Counted from the stretch's first letter, positions 53,710-63,086 are shown. The stretch: DNA of 64,000 bases from Thiothrix phosphatis (GCF_035668035.1 NZ_JAYMYJ010000042.1:36011-100010), one strand, 5' to 3'. Translations and numbers: made by a program. Notes: generated by a model from the letters alone, not told the origin.

Positions 53710-53925
53710 TTTGTTACGGTAGCTGATGCGACCTTTGGTCAGATCATAAGGCGTAAGTTGCACCGTTACACGGTCGCCAGTCAAAATGCGGATATAGTTC
53801 TTGCGCATACGACCGGAAATGTGGGCATTTACAATATGTCCATTATCCAGTTCTACGCGAAAAGTGGTGTTGGGCAAGGTTTCAACTACCGTGCCTTCCA
53901 TTTCAATATAATCTTCTTTGGCCAT
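53707..53925 (-). CDS. infA: translation initiation factor IF-1
   Basis: 72 residues from ATG 53925 (MAKEDYIEMEGTVVETLP), the usual bacterial length; a longer frame to 54024 is not needed. OB-fold protein that occupies the 30S A site during initiation: NTTFRVELDNGHIV, HISGRMRKNYIRILTGDRV and TPYDLTKGRISYR are conserved. The position next to clpA, on the opposite strand, matches E. coli. Confidence 0.96.
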   Translation of the reverse strand: MAKEDYIEMEGTVVETLPNTTFRVELDNGHIVNAHISGRMRKNYIRILTGDRVTVQLTPYDLTKGRISYRNK

Positions 53926-53959
53926 AGTGCCTTCAACGCTTGGAAACAATAAACGGCGT

Positions 53960-53987
53960 ATTATCCTTGCCACACGCAGGATGACAA
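53960..53987 (-). promoter_or_regulatory. Promoter of infA
   Basis: On the minus strand TTGTCA (53982-53987), a 16-bp spacer and GATAAT (53960-53965), ending 34 bp before the infA start. Confidence 0.5.
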
Positions 53988-54141
53988 GCTCTTTTTCCTT
54001 GCTGCGAGCATATTTGGCAGACAAAGCGCTGGAATTCCCTCACTGCCGGTTTTCATGGCATTAATATTTGATTAGGATAGGCAGATTTTACTTTGCAAGG
54101 GCATACAGATAGCCCATTTTGATGCTGGAGCAATAAACAAG

Positions 54142-55089
54142 ATGACAATAGCTGGTATTTTTCCGGGACAAGGCTCCCAATCATTGGGAATGTTGTCGGC
54201 GCTGGGCACAGATTTTGCCGAAGTGGGCGAAACCTTTCAGGAGGCTGCTGCAATCCTCAATCGTGACTTGTGGCGATTGGCGCAGGAAGGCCCTGATTCC
54301 GCCCTGAACAGCACCGAAAACACCCAGCCACTCATGCTGATAGCCGGGGTTGCCGTTTGGCGGGTTTGGCTTAAACAAGGTGGTTGCCGCCCAGCCGCAG
54401 TCGCAGGGCATAGTCTTGGGGAATATTCTGCGTTAGTGGCAGCGGGTGTGCTGAATTTTACGGATGCTGTGGCGTTGGTGGCTGAACGTGCCAGCCTGAT
54501 GCAATCAGCGGTTGCTGAGGGTGAAGGGGCTATGGCCGCTATTCTGGGATTGGATGACGCGCAGATTATTGCCGCCTGTGCCCAAGCAGGACAAGGCGCT
54601 GTGGTGGAAGCCGTCAATTTCAATTCTCCAGGGCAAGTGGTGATCGCCGGTAACGCTGATGCAGTTGACCGCGCCATTCAGGCCGCAACAGAGATGGGGG
54701 CAAAAAAGGCCGTCAAACTTTCTGTCAGTGTGCCTTCGCATTGCGCCCTGATGAAACCGGCGGCGGAAAAACTCGCCATCCGCTTGGCTGCCACTACGTT
54801 TAACCCCGCAGAAATGCCCGTATTGCATAATGTGGACGCAGCAGCGCGGACTAGTGCCGAAGGTGCCCGCACCGCATTGGAGCAGCAACTTTATCGGCCG
54901 GTACGCTGGACTGACACCATTCAACGTTTGCAGAAGGAATATGGCGCAACAGCGGCCATTGAATTTGGCCCAGGCAAAGTCCTGACGAGCCTAAACAAGC
55001 GGATTGACCGCAAACTGAACGCAGTCTGTGTCCTGGACAGCAAGACTCTGGAAGAAGCGCTGAAACTGTGCGGGGAGGCAGGAGCTTAA
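54142..55089 (+). CDS. fabD: malonyl-CoA-ACP transacylase
   Basis: 315 residues. Loads malonate onto acyl carrier protein for fatty-acid elongation. FPGQGSQSLGML at the N-terminus, the nucleophile serine in AGHSLGEYSALVAAG and the catalytic histidine in SVPSHCALMKPA are present. It opens the fabD-fabG-acpP-fabF run; plsX and fabH, often just upstream, are absent and infA lies divergently instead. Its stop overlaps the fabG start by one base. Confidence 0.96.
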   Translation: MTIAGIFPGQGSQSLGMLSALGTDFAEVGETFQEAAAILNRDLWRLAQEGPDSALNSTENTQPLMLIAGVAVWRVWLKQGGCRPAAVAGHSLGEYSALVAAGVLNFTDAVALVAERASLMQSAVAEGEGAMAAILGLDDAQIIAACAQAGQGAVVEAVNFNSPGQVVIAGNADAVDRAIQAATEMGAKKAVKLSVSVPSHCALMKPAAEKLAIRLAATTFNPAEMPVLHNVDAAARTSAEGARTALEQQLYRPVRWTDTIQRLQKEYGATAAIEFGPGKVLTSLNKRIDRKLNAVCVLDSKTLEEALKLCGEAGA

Positions 55090-55844
55090 TGGACTCAATC
55101 ATCAGTTTACAGGGTGAAACTGCCCTGGTGACCGGTGCCAGCCGTGGCATCGGGCGTAGCATCGCGGAAATGCTGGGAAAAGCAGGCGCGACCGTGGTGG
55201 GAACCGCCACCAGTGAAAAAGGGGCGGCAGCCATTTCCGCTTACTTGTCCGAAGCAGGGGTTCCTGGCAAAGGAATGGTGCTGGATGTTGCGGATAAAAC
55301 CTCCATCGACAGTGCAATCAAAGCCGTGACGAATGAATTTGGCGCGGTGACTGTGCTGGTCAATAATGCAGGCATCACCCGTGACAATTTGCTGATGCGA
55401 ATGAAAGATGAGGAATGGGATGACATCATCGCCACCAATCTGACTTCCATCTACCGCATGAGCAAGGCTTGTTTGCGCGGCATGACCAAAGCCAAAAAAG
55501 GCCGCATCATTTCGATTTCTTCCGTGGTGGGGGCTTCGGGCAACCCCGGGCAAACCAACTACGCAGCGGCCAAAGCTGGCCTGGTTGGTTTTTCCAAATC
55601 ACTGGCGCGGGAAATCGGCTCCCGTGGCGTCACGGTGAATGTGGTCGCGCCTGGCTTCATTGACACCGACATGACCCGTGAGTTGTCCGAAGAGCAACGC
55701 AACGGCTTACTGCAAAACATTCCATTGGCGCGTCTGGGGCAACCTGATGAAATTGCAGGTGCGGTTTTGTTCCTGGCGTCGCCCCTTGGAGCCTATGTGA
55801 CGGGTGAGACAATTCACGTCAATGGTGGTATGTATATGACTTAA
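55089..55844 (+). CDS. fabG: 3-oxoacyl-ACP reductase
   Basis: 251 residues from ATG 55089. Short-chain dehydrogenase that reduces 3-ketoacyl-ACP with NADPH. TGASRGIGRSIAEML binds the coenzyme, NNAGITRDNLLMRM is conserved, and the catalytic serine-tyrosine-lysine set lies in ISSVVGASGNPGQ and NYAAAKAGLVGF. One-base overlap with fabD couples them. Confidence 0.96.
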   Translation: MDSIISLQGETALVTGASRGIGRSIAEMLGKAGATVVGTATSEKGAAAISAYLSEAGVPGKGMVLDVADKTSIDSAIKAVTNEFGAVTVLVNNAGITRDNLLMRMKDEEWDDIIATNLTSIYRMSKACLRGMTKAKKGRIISISSVVGASGNPGQTNYAAAKAGLVGFSKSLAREIGSRGVTVNVVAPGFIDTDMTRELSEEQRNGLLQNIPLARLGQPDEIAGAVLFLASPLGAYVTGETIHVNGGMYMT

Positions 55845-55924
55845 ACCTGCTGGTATGATGAATGGGTTTTAAATACAATACGCTACCGCTACGAACATTT
55901 TTTATCTACGAGGAACTCAAAACC

Positions 55925-56161
55925 ATGAGCGATATTGAAGAGCGCGTCAAGAAAATCGTTGTTGAACAACTGGGTGTTGATGAAAGCGAAGTGAAGAACG
56001 AATCCTCTTTCATTGATGACCTCGGCGCGGATTCTCTGGACACCGTCGAGCTGGTCATGGCGCTGGAAGAAGAATTCGGCGCTGAAATCCCTGACGAAGA
56101 AGCAGAGAAAATAACTACTGTCCAGGCCGCCATCGATTACATCAAAGCCCAGCAGGGTTGA
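55925..56161 (+). CDS. acpP: acyl carrier protein
   Basis: 78 residues from ATG 55925; a longer upstream frame is rejected because AGGAA lies just ahead of this ATG and homologues begin MSDIEERVKKI. The phosphopantetheine serine is in LGADSLDTVELVMALEE. Very acidic, as usual. Sits between fabG and fabF, the normal order; a short AT-rich leader of 80 bp precedes it and may hold its own promoter, given the high level of ACP needed. Confidence 0.97.
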   Translation: MSDIEERVKKIVVEQLGVDESEVKNESSFIDDLGADSLDTVELVMALEEEFGAEIPDEEAEKITTVQAAIDYIKAQQG

Positions 56162-56245
56162 TTTCTGTCTGCAAACCGCAGTTCGCCCTAAAGAGGGGAC
56201 GGATTGCGGTTTTCTCGTTTTTCAAGCAAAGATAGGGTTACAGGT

Positions 56246-57490
56246 TTGTCTAAGCGACGTGTAGTAGTAACAGGTTTGGGTATTGTTTCTCCCGTTGGCT
56301 CTAAGCTGGAAACAGCATGGGGCAACATCAAAGCTGGCCGTAGCGGGATCAATCGCATTAGCCCCGAATTATTTGACGCCAGTGCTTTCAGCGTACAAAT
56401 CGCGGGTAATGTCAAAGACTTTAACGCCGACGATTACATCAAGCCGAAAGAACAGAAAAAAATGGATGCGTTCATCCATTACGGCATCGGCGCAGGTGTT
56501 GACGCCATTCGTGACGCCGGTTTGGAAGTCACTGAGGAAAATGCCGAACGTATTGGCGTGTTGATGGGTTCCGGGATTGGCGGCTTGGAAACGATTGAAC
56601 GCAACTACACGGCTTACCTGAACGCAGGCCCCCGCAAAATTTCCCCATTCTTTGTGCCTGCAAGCATTATCAATATGGTGGCGGGCAACCTTTCCATCAT
56701 GTATGGCCTGAAAGGCCCCAATATGTCCATTGTCTCCGCCTGCGCCACGGCGACACACAGTATTGGCGACGCCGCGCGCATGATCGTTTATGGCGATGCG
56801 GATGTGATGATTGCGGGCGGCGCTGAAATGGGTTCCACCCCGCTGGGTATTGGCGGTTTCGCAGCCGCCCGCGCGCTCTCAACCCGCAATGACGATCCGG
56901 AAGCCGCAAGCCGCCCGTGGGATATCGACCGTGACGGTTTCGTCCTGGGCGATGGCGCGGGTGTTTTGGTGCTGGAAGAATATGAATTCGCTAAAAAACG
57001 CGGCGCGCGCATTTACTGCGAACTTTCCGGTTATGGCATGAGCAGTGACGCCTACCACATGACCTCCCCATCCGAAGGTGGCGAAGGGGCGGCCCGTTGC
57101 ATGGTCAACGCAATGCGTGACGCCGGTTTGAATGCCGCCGATATCGACTACATCAACGCCCATGGCACCTCCACTCCGGCAGGCGACAAGGCCGAAACCA
57201 TGGCGGCCAAACGCGCATTGGGAGACCATGCCTACAAGGTTGCAGTCAGCTCCACCAAATCCATGACAGGGCATCTGTTGGGCGCTGCTGGCGGTATTGA
57301 AGCGGTGTTCAGCGTATTGGCGATCCGCGACCAAGTGTTGCCGCCCACCATAAACCTGCAAAACCAAGATCCGGCCTGTGACTTGGACTATGTGCCCAAT
57401 GTTGCGCGTGAAGCCAGGATCAATGTCGCGATGAGCAACTCCTTTGGCTTTGGCGGCACCAATGGCACCCTGATTTTCAAGAAAATCTGA
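56246..57490 (+). CDS. fabF: 3-oxoacyl-ACP synthase II
   Basis: 414 residues from a TTG at 56246 (then SKRRVVVTGLGIVSP, the usual N-terminus); no ATG or GTG in frame nearby gives a normal length. Condensing enzyme that elongates acyl-ACP with malonyl-ACP. Catalytic cysteine in SIVSACATATHSIG; histidines in NAHGTSTPAGDKAE and KSMTGHLLGAAGG. It ends one codon boundary before the TTG start of pabB with no gap. Confidence 0.93.
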   Translation: MSKRRVVVTGLGIVSPVGSKLETAWGNIKAGRSGINRISPELFDASAFSVQIAGNVKDFNADDYIKPKEQKKMDAFIHYGIGAGVDAIRDAGLEVTEENAERIGVLMGSGIGGLETIERNYTAYLNAGPRKISPFFVPASIINMVAGNLSIMYGLKGPNMSIVSACATATHSIGDAARMIVYGDADVMIAGGAEMGSTPLGIGGFAAARALSTRNDDPEAASRPWDIDRDGFVLGDGAGVLVLEEYEFAKKRGARIYCELSGYGMSSDAYHMTSPSEGGEGAARCMVNAMRDAGLNAADIDYINAHGTSTPAGDKAETMAAKRALGDHAYKVAVSSTKSMTGHLLGAAGGIEAVFSVLAIRDQVLPPTINLQNQDPACDLDYVPNVAREARINVAMSNSFGFGGTNGTLIFKKI

Positions 57491-58828
57491 TTGCTCACGA
57501 AAGTTTTCACAGGCGGGCATGACCTGCTCGCCTTACACGAACAAAACCCCACCCGTTATCCTTTCCTGTTGGAAAGCGTTTCCACTTCCCCACATGCCCG
57601 TTACAGTTTGTTGTTTGCCTTTCCACAGGAAAGTCTGCGTTTGGACACGCTGGGCGAGGAAAGCTTTTGCAAGCGCCTGGATACAGCGTGGTTGGCGGCG
57701 GGAAAAGCCTTTTCGCCAACTACAATGACGGAATTGCCATTTCGGGGCGGCTGGTTTTTGTATCTTGGATACGAACTGGCCGGACAATTGGAACCGACCC
57801 TGCAACTGCCGGAAGAACAAGGCCATTTACCAATCGCTATCGCAGTTAGAATTCCAGCAGCCATCATCGTAGACCACCATCACCATGAAACGGTTTTGCT
57901 TGCGGAAGAAGGCTTTAACATTGAATTCGAACGTATGGTTGAGGATTTCCTGAAATACGGCCAAAGCTCCCCCGTTGACATAAGCGATCTTGGCAGCATT
58001 ACCCTATGGGAAGAACCGCCAGAGCAATTCACCAATGGGATAGGGCGCATCCGCCGCTACATTGCCGCTGGCGATGTCTTTCAGGTTAACCTTTCACGTG
58101 CGTGGCGGGCAGAGCTTGCTACGGAACAAAAACCCACCAACATCTACCGCAGCCTGCGCGCCGCCAATCCAGCACCGTTTGCCTGCCTTGCCGATTTCGG
58201 GAGTTTCGCCATCATCAGCTCCTCTCCGGAACGCCTCGTCAGGGTGAATGATGGCGTCGTCGAAACCCGCCCCATTGCGGGTACCCGTCCACGCGGCGAC
58301 AACCCGGTTCGTGACCAGGAATTGCTGCGTGAACTCATCGGCCATCCCAAAGAACGCGCTGAACACATCATGCTGATCGATCTGGAGCGCAATGACCTTG
58401 GCCGCATTTGTGAATACGGGACGGTGGCCGTCAATGAATTGATGGTGGTGGAAAGTTACCAACATGTGCACCACATCGTCTCCAATGTCCGTGGCAAGCT
58501 GAAGGCTGGCGCAACGCCGGGGCAAGTGATCCGCGCCGTCTTTCCCGGCGGCACCATTACCGGCTGTCCGAAAGTCCGCTGCATGGAAATTATTGCCGAG
58601 TTGGAGCAGACGGGCAGGGGCGTCTACACCGGCTCCGTCGGCTATCTGAACCATAATGGGGATATGGATCTGAACATTTTGATCCGCACCATGACCTTGC
58701 AGGGCAATAGCTTGAGCTTCCGCACCGGCGCGGGCATCGTCATGGATTCAGTTCCCCTCAATGAGCTGAAAGAAACCCGCCACAAGGCGCGTGGGTTGCT
58801 CAGGGCCATCAGGCATGATCTGGATTAA
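57491..58828 (+). CDS. pabB: aminodeoxychorismate synthase component I
   Basis: 445 residues from a TTG immediately after the fabF stop. Converts chorismate plus ammonia to 4-amino-4-deoxychorismate, for folate synthesis. The chorismate-binding domain (about 180-440) has ETRPIAGTRPRG, ERAEHIMLIDLERNDLGR, AVFPGGTITGCPKVRCMEII and YTGSVGYLNHNGDMDLNILIR-like motifs (YTGSVGYL, LNILIRT). The tryptophan-binding-type N-terminal segment is degenerate, as in PabB. It precedes pabC, which takes the product, with a 14-bp overlap; the glutaminase pabA is not here. Confidence 0.93.
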   Translation: MLTKVFTGGHDLLALHEQNPTRYPFLLESVSTSPHARYSLLFAFPQESLRLDTLGEESFCKRLDTAWLAAGKAFSPTTMTELPFRGGWFLYLGYELAGQLEPTLQLPEEQGHLPIAIAVRIPAAIIVDHHHHETVLLAEEGFNIEFERMVEDFLKYGQSSPVDISDLGSITLWEEPPEQFTNGIGRIRRYIAAGDVFQVNLSRAWRAELATEQKPTNIYRSLRAANPAPFACLADFGSFAIISSSPERLVRVNDGVVETRPIAGTRPRGDNPVRDQELLRELIGHPKERAEHIMLIDLERNDLGRICEYGTVAVNELMVVESYQHVHHIVSNVRGKLKAGATPGQVIRAVFPGGTITGCPKVRCMEIIAELEQTGRGVYTGSVGYLNHNGDMDLNILIRTMTLQGNSLSFRTGAGIVMDSVPLNELKETRHKARGLLRAIRHDLD

Positions 58829-59624
58829 CGGCGCGGAAACGGACTGCTTGCCTGCCACTGACCGTGGCCTCTTGTACGGTGATGGCGTGTGGGAAACCAT
58901 CGGTGTGCGCCAGGGCAGGGCGCAGTTGTTGGAATGGCACCTGGAGCGGTTGCAGACAGGCTTACAGGCCCTACGTATCCCGCAGCCTGATTGGCATGGG
59001 TTTCAGCAGGAAATTCTCACCTTTTGCCAAGGGCAGGAACGTTCCGTCCTGAAAGTGATTGTCACCCGGGGGGCTGGGCAACGCGGCTATAACCCCGTGA
59101 CTGGCCTGCCGCCAACCCGCATCCTGCAACTTTCCCCTTGGCCTGAATACCCGCCTGATTATGCAGGACAAGGCGTCCGCCTGGCCCTTTGCCAAGCCCG
59201 CTTGGCACGGCAGCCGTTGCTGGCCGGATTCAAGCACCTGAACCGTCTGGAGCAGGTGCTGGCGCGGGCGGAATTTGGCAATGACTATCAGGAAGGCTTG
59301 ATGTGTGATTACGCTGGCAATGTTGTTGAAGGGGTGATGAGCAACCTGTTCATCATCAATGCGGCTGGTGAATTCTGCACGCCGGATTTGGGCCAATGCG
59401 GTGTTGCTGGCATAATGCGCCGATTTATTATCCATGTTCTTGAGAAATACGGCATTCGGTGCCACATTTGTACCTTGGAGTTGAAGGATATTGAGCAGGC
59501 TCAAGCGTTATTTATGACCAACTCGCTGATTGGTATTTGGCCTGTCCGTGAATTCTCCGGCAAACACTATGGCATACCATCATTAATCAGGAAGTTGCAG
59601 ATGGATGTAAAAGCACTATCATGA
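58815..59624 (+). CDS. pabC: aminodeoxychorismate lyase
   Basis: 269 residues from ATG 58815, 14 bp inside pabB. Fold-type IV PLP enzyme that splits aminodeoxychorismate to p-aminobenzoate and pyruvate. DRGLLYGDGVWETIGV at the N-terminus, the PLP lysine in LAGFKHLNRLEQV, and VEGVMSNLFIINA with PLP-phosphate contacts are as expected. Its stop overlaps mltG by 4 bp (ATGA). The order fabF-pabC-mltG-tmk-holB is conserved in gammaproteobacteria; pabB is an extra member here. Confidence 0.95.
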   Translation: MIWINGAETDCLPATDRGLLYGDGVWETIGVRQGRAQLLEWHLERLQTGLQALRIPQPDWHGFQQEILTFCQGQERSVLKVIVTRGAGQRGYNPVTGLPPTRILQLSPWPEYPPDYAGQGVRLALCQARLARQPLLAGFKHLNRLEQVLARAEFGNDYQEGLMCDYAGNVVEGVMSNLFIINAAGEFCTPDLGQCGVAGIMRRFIIHVLEKYGIRCHICTLELKDIEQAQALFMTNSLIGIWPVREFSGKHYGIPSLIRKLQMDVKALS

Positions 59625-60685
59625 AATTAATATTCAAATTACTGGGCTTGTTGCTGGCCACATTGCTGATTACGGCAGGCTTTTTGCTGTGGTACCAATA
59701 TGATAGCTTTTTGAATGCGCCGGTAAACGTCAACGGGGAAAACGCTATCTTCGAAATCAAACCTGGCAGCAGCATCAGGACAGTCGCCACCCAACTGGAA
59801 GCGAAAGGCATCATAGCGCACAGTGAATTGTTTTTTGCCCATGCGCGTTTGGTGGATTCCGCCCACAAGCTCAAGGCTGGTGAGTACAAACTGGAGCCTG
59901 GGATGAAGCCTGACGATTTGCTGAAGAAGTTTGTGTCTGGTCAGGTTTTGCAATATCAGCTTGGCATCATTGACGGCCAGACGTTCAAGGATATTGCTGC
60001 TTCCATCCGCAAGCAGCCACAGATAGTGCAAACCCTGACAGAGGATGACTACAAGTCCATCATGCAAAAACTGGGCGCGCCCGCAGGTGTGCTGCCGGAG
60101 GGTTGGTTTTTCCCAGACACGTATTCTTTCCCGCGCAAAACCACCGACTTGGAATTTTTGCAGCGCAGTTACAAGGAAATGCAGGCATACCTGCAAAAAG
60201 CTTGGGATGGGCGCGAGCAGAACCCGCAGATTAGGACGCCCTATGAAGCGTTGATCCTGGCCTCCATTGTTGAAAAGGAAACTGGTTTGCCGGAAGAGCG
60301 CCCGCTGATTGCCCGCGTTTTCCTGAACCGGCTGGCGAAGGGCATGTTGCTGCAAACAGACCCCAGCGTCATTTACGGCATTGGCGACCGTTACGATGGC
60401 AATATCCGCAAGATTGACCTGCAAACGGACACGCCCTACAACACCTACACCCGCACTGGGTTACCGCCTACACCAATCGCCACGCCAAGCAAGGCTGCCA
60501 TTGATGCAGTCATGCATCCTGTGGCAAGCGATGTCCTGTATTTCGTGGCGACTGTGCCGGGTGGGCCTTCCTATTTTTCCACAACCTATGATGAACACCA
60601 GCAGGCTGTCAGAAAATATATCCTGGATAGGCCAAAACCGGCGGTTAACCCCAACGTGGACAAAAATAAGGAATCGGTTCAATAA
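59621..60685 (+). CDS. mltG: endolytic murein transglycosylase MltG
   Basis: 354 residues. N-terminal membrane helix (about 5-24; LGLLLATLLITAGFLLWY), a LysM-like domain, then the YceG catalytic domain with the glutamate in LILASIVEKETGLPEERP and LQTDPSVIYGIG. Cleaves nascent glycan strands and may set their length. Coupled to pabC by a 4-bp overlap and to tmk one base after its stop. Confidence 0.95.
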   Translation: MKLIFKLLGLLLATLLITAGFLLWYQYDSFLNAPVNVNGENAIFEIKPGSSIRTVATQLEAKGIIAHSELFFAHARLVDSAHKLKAGEYKLEPGMKPDDLLKKFVSGQVLQYQLGIIDGQTFKDIAASIRKQPQIVQTLTEDDYKSIMQKLGAPAGVLPEGWFFPDTYSFPRKTTDLEFLQRSYKEMQAYLQKAWDGREQNPQIRTPYEALILASIVEKETGLPEERPLIARVFLNRLAKGMLLQTDPSVIYGIGDRYDGNIRKIDLQTDTPYNTYTRTGLPPTPIATPSKAAIDAVMHPVASDVLYFVATVPGGPSYFSTTYDEHQQAVRKYILDRPKPAVNPNVDKNKESVQ

Positions 60686-60686
60686 G

Positions 60687-61322
60687 ATGCAGGCAGGAAA
60701 GTTCATAACCCTTGAAGGTGGGGAAGGGGCGGGCAAGAGCACCAATGTTGCGTGGGTCGCCAATTATCTGCGGGAAAAGGGCAAGACTGTCTTGGTGACA
60801 CGCGAGCCGGGAGGGACGGAAGTGGCTGAAGCCATCCGCACCGTCCTGCTGTCACCTGATTTGCCTGCAATGAACCCAGACACTGAGTTGCTGCTGATGT
60901 TTGCCGCCCGGAATGAACATCTGCAACAAAAAATCCTGCCTGCACTGAAGCAGGGGACATGGGTTATCTGCGACCGCTTCACCGACGCCACCTATGCTTA
61001 CCAGGGTTTCGGACGCGGCATCCCATTATCCCGTATCGCCGCCCTGGAAGATTGGGTTCAAGGTGGCTTGCGGCCTGATTATGTCATCCTGTTTGACCTT
61101 GATGTGAATACCGGCATGGCGAGGGCGCAGGCGCGTGGCCGCGCTGACCGTTTCGAGCAAGAGCAGCATGCTTTTTTTCGGCGTATTCGGGAGGGCTACC
61201 AACAAAGGGCAGGGCAGGTGCCGGAACGTTACCCAATCATTGACGCCTCCCAACCGTTGGAACAGGTCAGGGGGCAATTGCAACAGGTTTTTGAGCAGAT
61301 TCTGGCCGGAGATACAGGGTGA
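60687..61322 (+). CDS. tmk: thymidylate kinase
   Basis: 211 residues from ATG 60687. Phosphorylates dTMP to dTDP. P-loop FITLEGGEGAGKSTNVAWV, the DR motif TWVICDRFTDATYAYQGFGRG and a lid segment (ARGRADRFEQEQHAFFRR) are typical of the bacterial enzyme. Follows thymidylate synthase in the pathway (thyA at 10.6 kb). Its stop overlaps the GTG start of holB by 4 bp. Confidence 0.96.
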   Translation: MQAGKFITLEGGEGAGKSTNVAWVANYLREKGKTVLVTREPGGTEVAEAIRTVLLSPDLPAMNPDTELLLMFAARNEHLQQKILPALKQGTWVICDRFTDATYAYQGFGRGIPLSRIAALEDWVQGGLRPDYVILFDLDVNTGMARAQARGRADRFEQEQHAFFRRIREGYQQRAGQVPERYPIIDASQPLEQVRGQLQQVFEQILAGDTG

Positions 61323-62266
61323 TATACCCCTGGCAAGCCAGTGTCTGGACGACCTTGCAACGGGCGATAGCAGGCAATCATCTGCATCATGCCTTACTGG
61401 CCACAGGGGAAGAGGGCTGCGGGAACGAAATGTTCCTCCGCTCCCTGGCACAGAGTTTGCTTTGCCTGCATCCTACCGCTGATGGGGGTGCCTGCAACCA
61501 ATGCCGCAGCTGTCAGGTCTTTGCCGCGCAAGCACACCCTGATTTCATATCCGTCACCTTATTGGAAGACAAGCAGAGCATCCTGATTGAACAAATCCGC
61601 GAACTGAACTACTTCCTGAGCCTTAGCCGCAGTTACAGCCCACGTCGCGTCGCCATTATTGCCCCAGCGGACCGCATGAACGTCAATGCCGCCAATAGCT
61701 TGCTGAAATCACTGGAAGAACCTGCGGCAGATACCCATCTCCTGTTGCTGACAGCGCAACCAGCAGTGCTGTTGCCGACTATCCGTAGCCGTTGCCAGGA
61801 AGTCCGCTTGCCACCACCACCCCGTCAAACTGCATTGACATGGTTGCAAACGCAGGAATTGCAAAATCCGCCCGATCGCCTCTTGGATATTGCTAGAGGA
61901 AGGCCTTTGGAGGCCCTGAACTTGGATGCCACTGGCGTTCTTGTAGAGCGTCAGCAATGGTTAAGGCACTTGACCCAGTTGACCCAAGGAAATGGCAACC
62001 TCACGGATATTTCCGTATATTGGGAAAAATATGACAGGATGCGACTATTGGACTGGCAGCTTGAGTGGATTTTTTTACTGATAAAACATTATGTTGCAAG
62101 AGAAAAATCAACCATTCCTGATGAATTGAAAGCATTGTCCCTGGTTGTTAAGGAGAATAGGGTGTTCCAAATTCATGACAGCTTGATGGAGCTTAAAAAA
62201 TTTGCCACTCATCCTCTCAATTCCCGTTCATATATTGAATCCATGCTAATATTGTGGGGCATATAA
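61319..62266 (+). CDS. holB: DNA polymerase III subunit delta prime
   Basis: 315 residues from a GTG start overlapping tmk. Part of the clamp loader. The P-loop-like site is degenerate (HALLATGEEGCGNEMFLRSL), as usual for delta prime, and the zinc module has four cysteines in CLHPTADGGACNQCRSC. ANSLLKSLEEPAADTHLLLLT and the sensor LPTIRSRCQEVRLP match the family. Followed by a pilZ gene, as in many gammaproteobacteria. Confidence 0.94.
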   Translation: MIYPWQASVWTTLQRAIAGNHLHHALLATGEEGCGNEMFLRSLAQSLLCLHPTADGGACNQCRSCQVFAAQAHPDFISVTLLEDKQSILIEQIRELNYFLSLSRSYSPRRVAIIAPADRMNVNAANSLLKSLEEPAADTHLLLLTAQPAVLLPTIRSRCQEVRLPPPPRQTALTWLQTQELQNPPDRLLDIARGRPLEALNLDATGVLVERQQWLRHLTQLTQGNGNLTDISVYWEKYDRMRLLDWQLEWIFLLIKHYVAREKSTIPDELKALSLVVKENRVFQIHDSLMELKKFATHPLNSRSYIESMLILWGI

Positions 62267-62291
62267 CATTCAGAATGGCTAGAGAGCTTTG

Positions 62292-62669
62292 ATGAACAAC
62301 ACGGCTGGGGTACAACATAAAAGCAAAGAGGAGGGTAAGCCAGCCAGTCTTTCCATGGCTATTGCCGAAAAATCAGCCTTGCACGCTTGCTACATGCCAT
62401 TCATCAAGGATGGGGGCGTTTTTGTGCCTACAACTGAAAAATTCACTTTGCATGATGAAGTAATCTTGCACTTGCGCTTGGTTGAAGATGGCAAGAAGCT
62501 CCTGATTCCAGGGCGTGTCGTTTGGATTTCTCCTGGGGTTGGGCATCGTGGCACCAGCCCGGGTGTTGGTTTGCAATTTACAGGCGAGCAGCGCCTCCGC
62601 GTCAAACAGTTTATTGAAGAAATTCTCGGTGATCTCGCCAAGCAACCAGCAGCGAATCCATCTTACTAG
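62292..62669 (+). CDS. pilZ: PilZ-domain protein (type IV pilus assembly PilZ type)
   Basis: 125 residues from ATG 62292. It matches the holB-linked PilZ family required for type IV pilus assembly: MPFIKDGGVFVPTTEKFTLHDEV, GRVVWISPG and SPGVGLQFTGEQ. It lacks an obvious RxxxR motif before the domain, consistent with PilZ types that do not bind cyclic di-GMP. It is the last chromosomal core gene before the mobile-element-like region; tatD, the usual next gene, is missing here. Confidence 0.9.
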   Translation: MNNTAGVQHKSKEEGKPASLSMAIAEKSALHACYMPFIKDGGVFVPTTEKFTLHDEVILHLRLVEDGKKLLIPGRVVWISPGVGHRGTSPGVGLQFTGEQRLRVKQFIEEILGDLAKQPAANPSY

Positions 62670-62701
62670 CTCCAGCCTTTCCAAAGCCTTGGCAGTGTCC
62701 A

Positions 62702-62729
62702 GTTTCGCATAATGTGTAGCGCGGTAAAG
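62702..62729 (+). other. dif-like XerCD site (probable element/chromosome junction)
   Basis: 28 bp read as XerC arm GTTTCGCATAA (62702-62712), 6-bp centre TGTGTA and XerD arm GCGCGGTAAAG. Compared with the E. coli dif site, the XerC arm matches at 9 of 11 positions and the centre at 5 of 6, but the XerD arm at only about 5 of 11. A good XerC arm on the side of pilZ and a poor XerD arm on the phage-like side is the pattern of a left junction made by Xer-dependent integration of a filamentous phage. Confidence 0.5.
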
Positions 62730-63086
62730 TATTTAAAAAATCGACACTAATATTTTAGAATCCAGCTTTAAAATAATCCTGCAAATATTTTAAAGACTTG
62801 TCCCGCAATTTTTAAATGCTGTGCATTTTGCTGCATGACAAAGTAGCGGCTGGGAGCATTTGAAATGTGTAACAGTTTCCAACCCGCGTAATCCGGCGTA
62901 GCCGCTCCTGCATCGCCAGAATCTGGCGCTACCGCGCTCCGTAGGCTTTCGGAGAAAAGCCTTTGTCCGTGGCTTGCCGTTTGTAGTCCTGCGTGCCTTT
63001 GCCTGACCGCCACCCTGAAAGCCATCTTCCTGGGCATGTCCATTCTACGGCTGTAGACAGTTCAAGGTTGTGTGCTGCGGCGTAGC

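Noticed and set aside
62768..63043. 91-residue minus-strand frame in the phage-like noncoding region
   Set aside because: Passes through hairpins, no ribosome site and no recognisable protein pattern.
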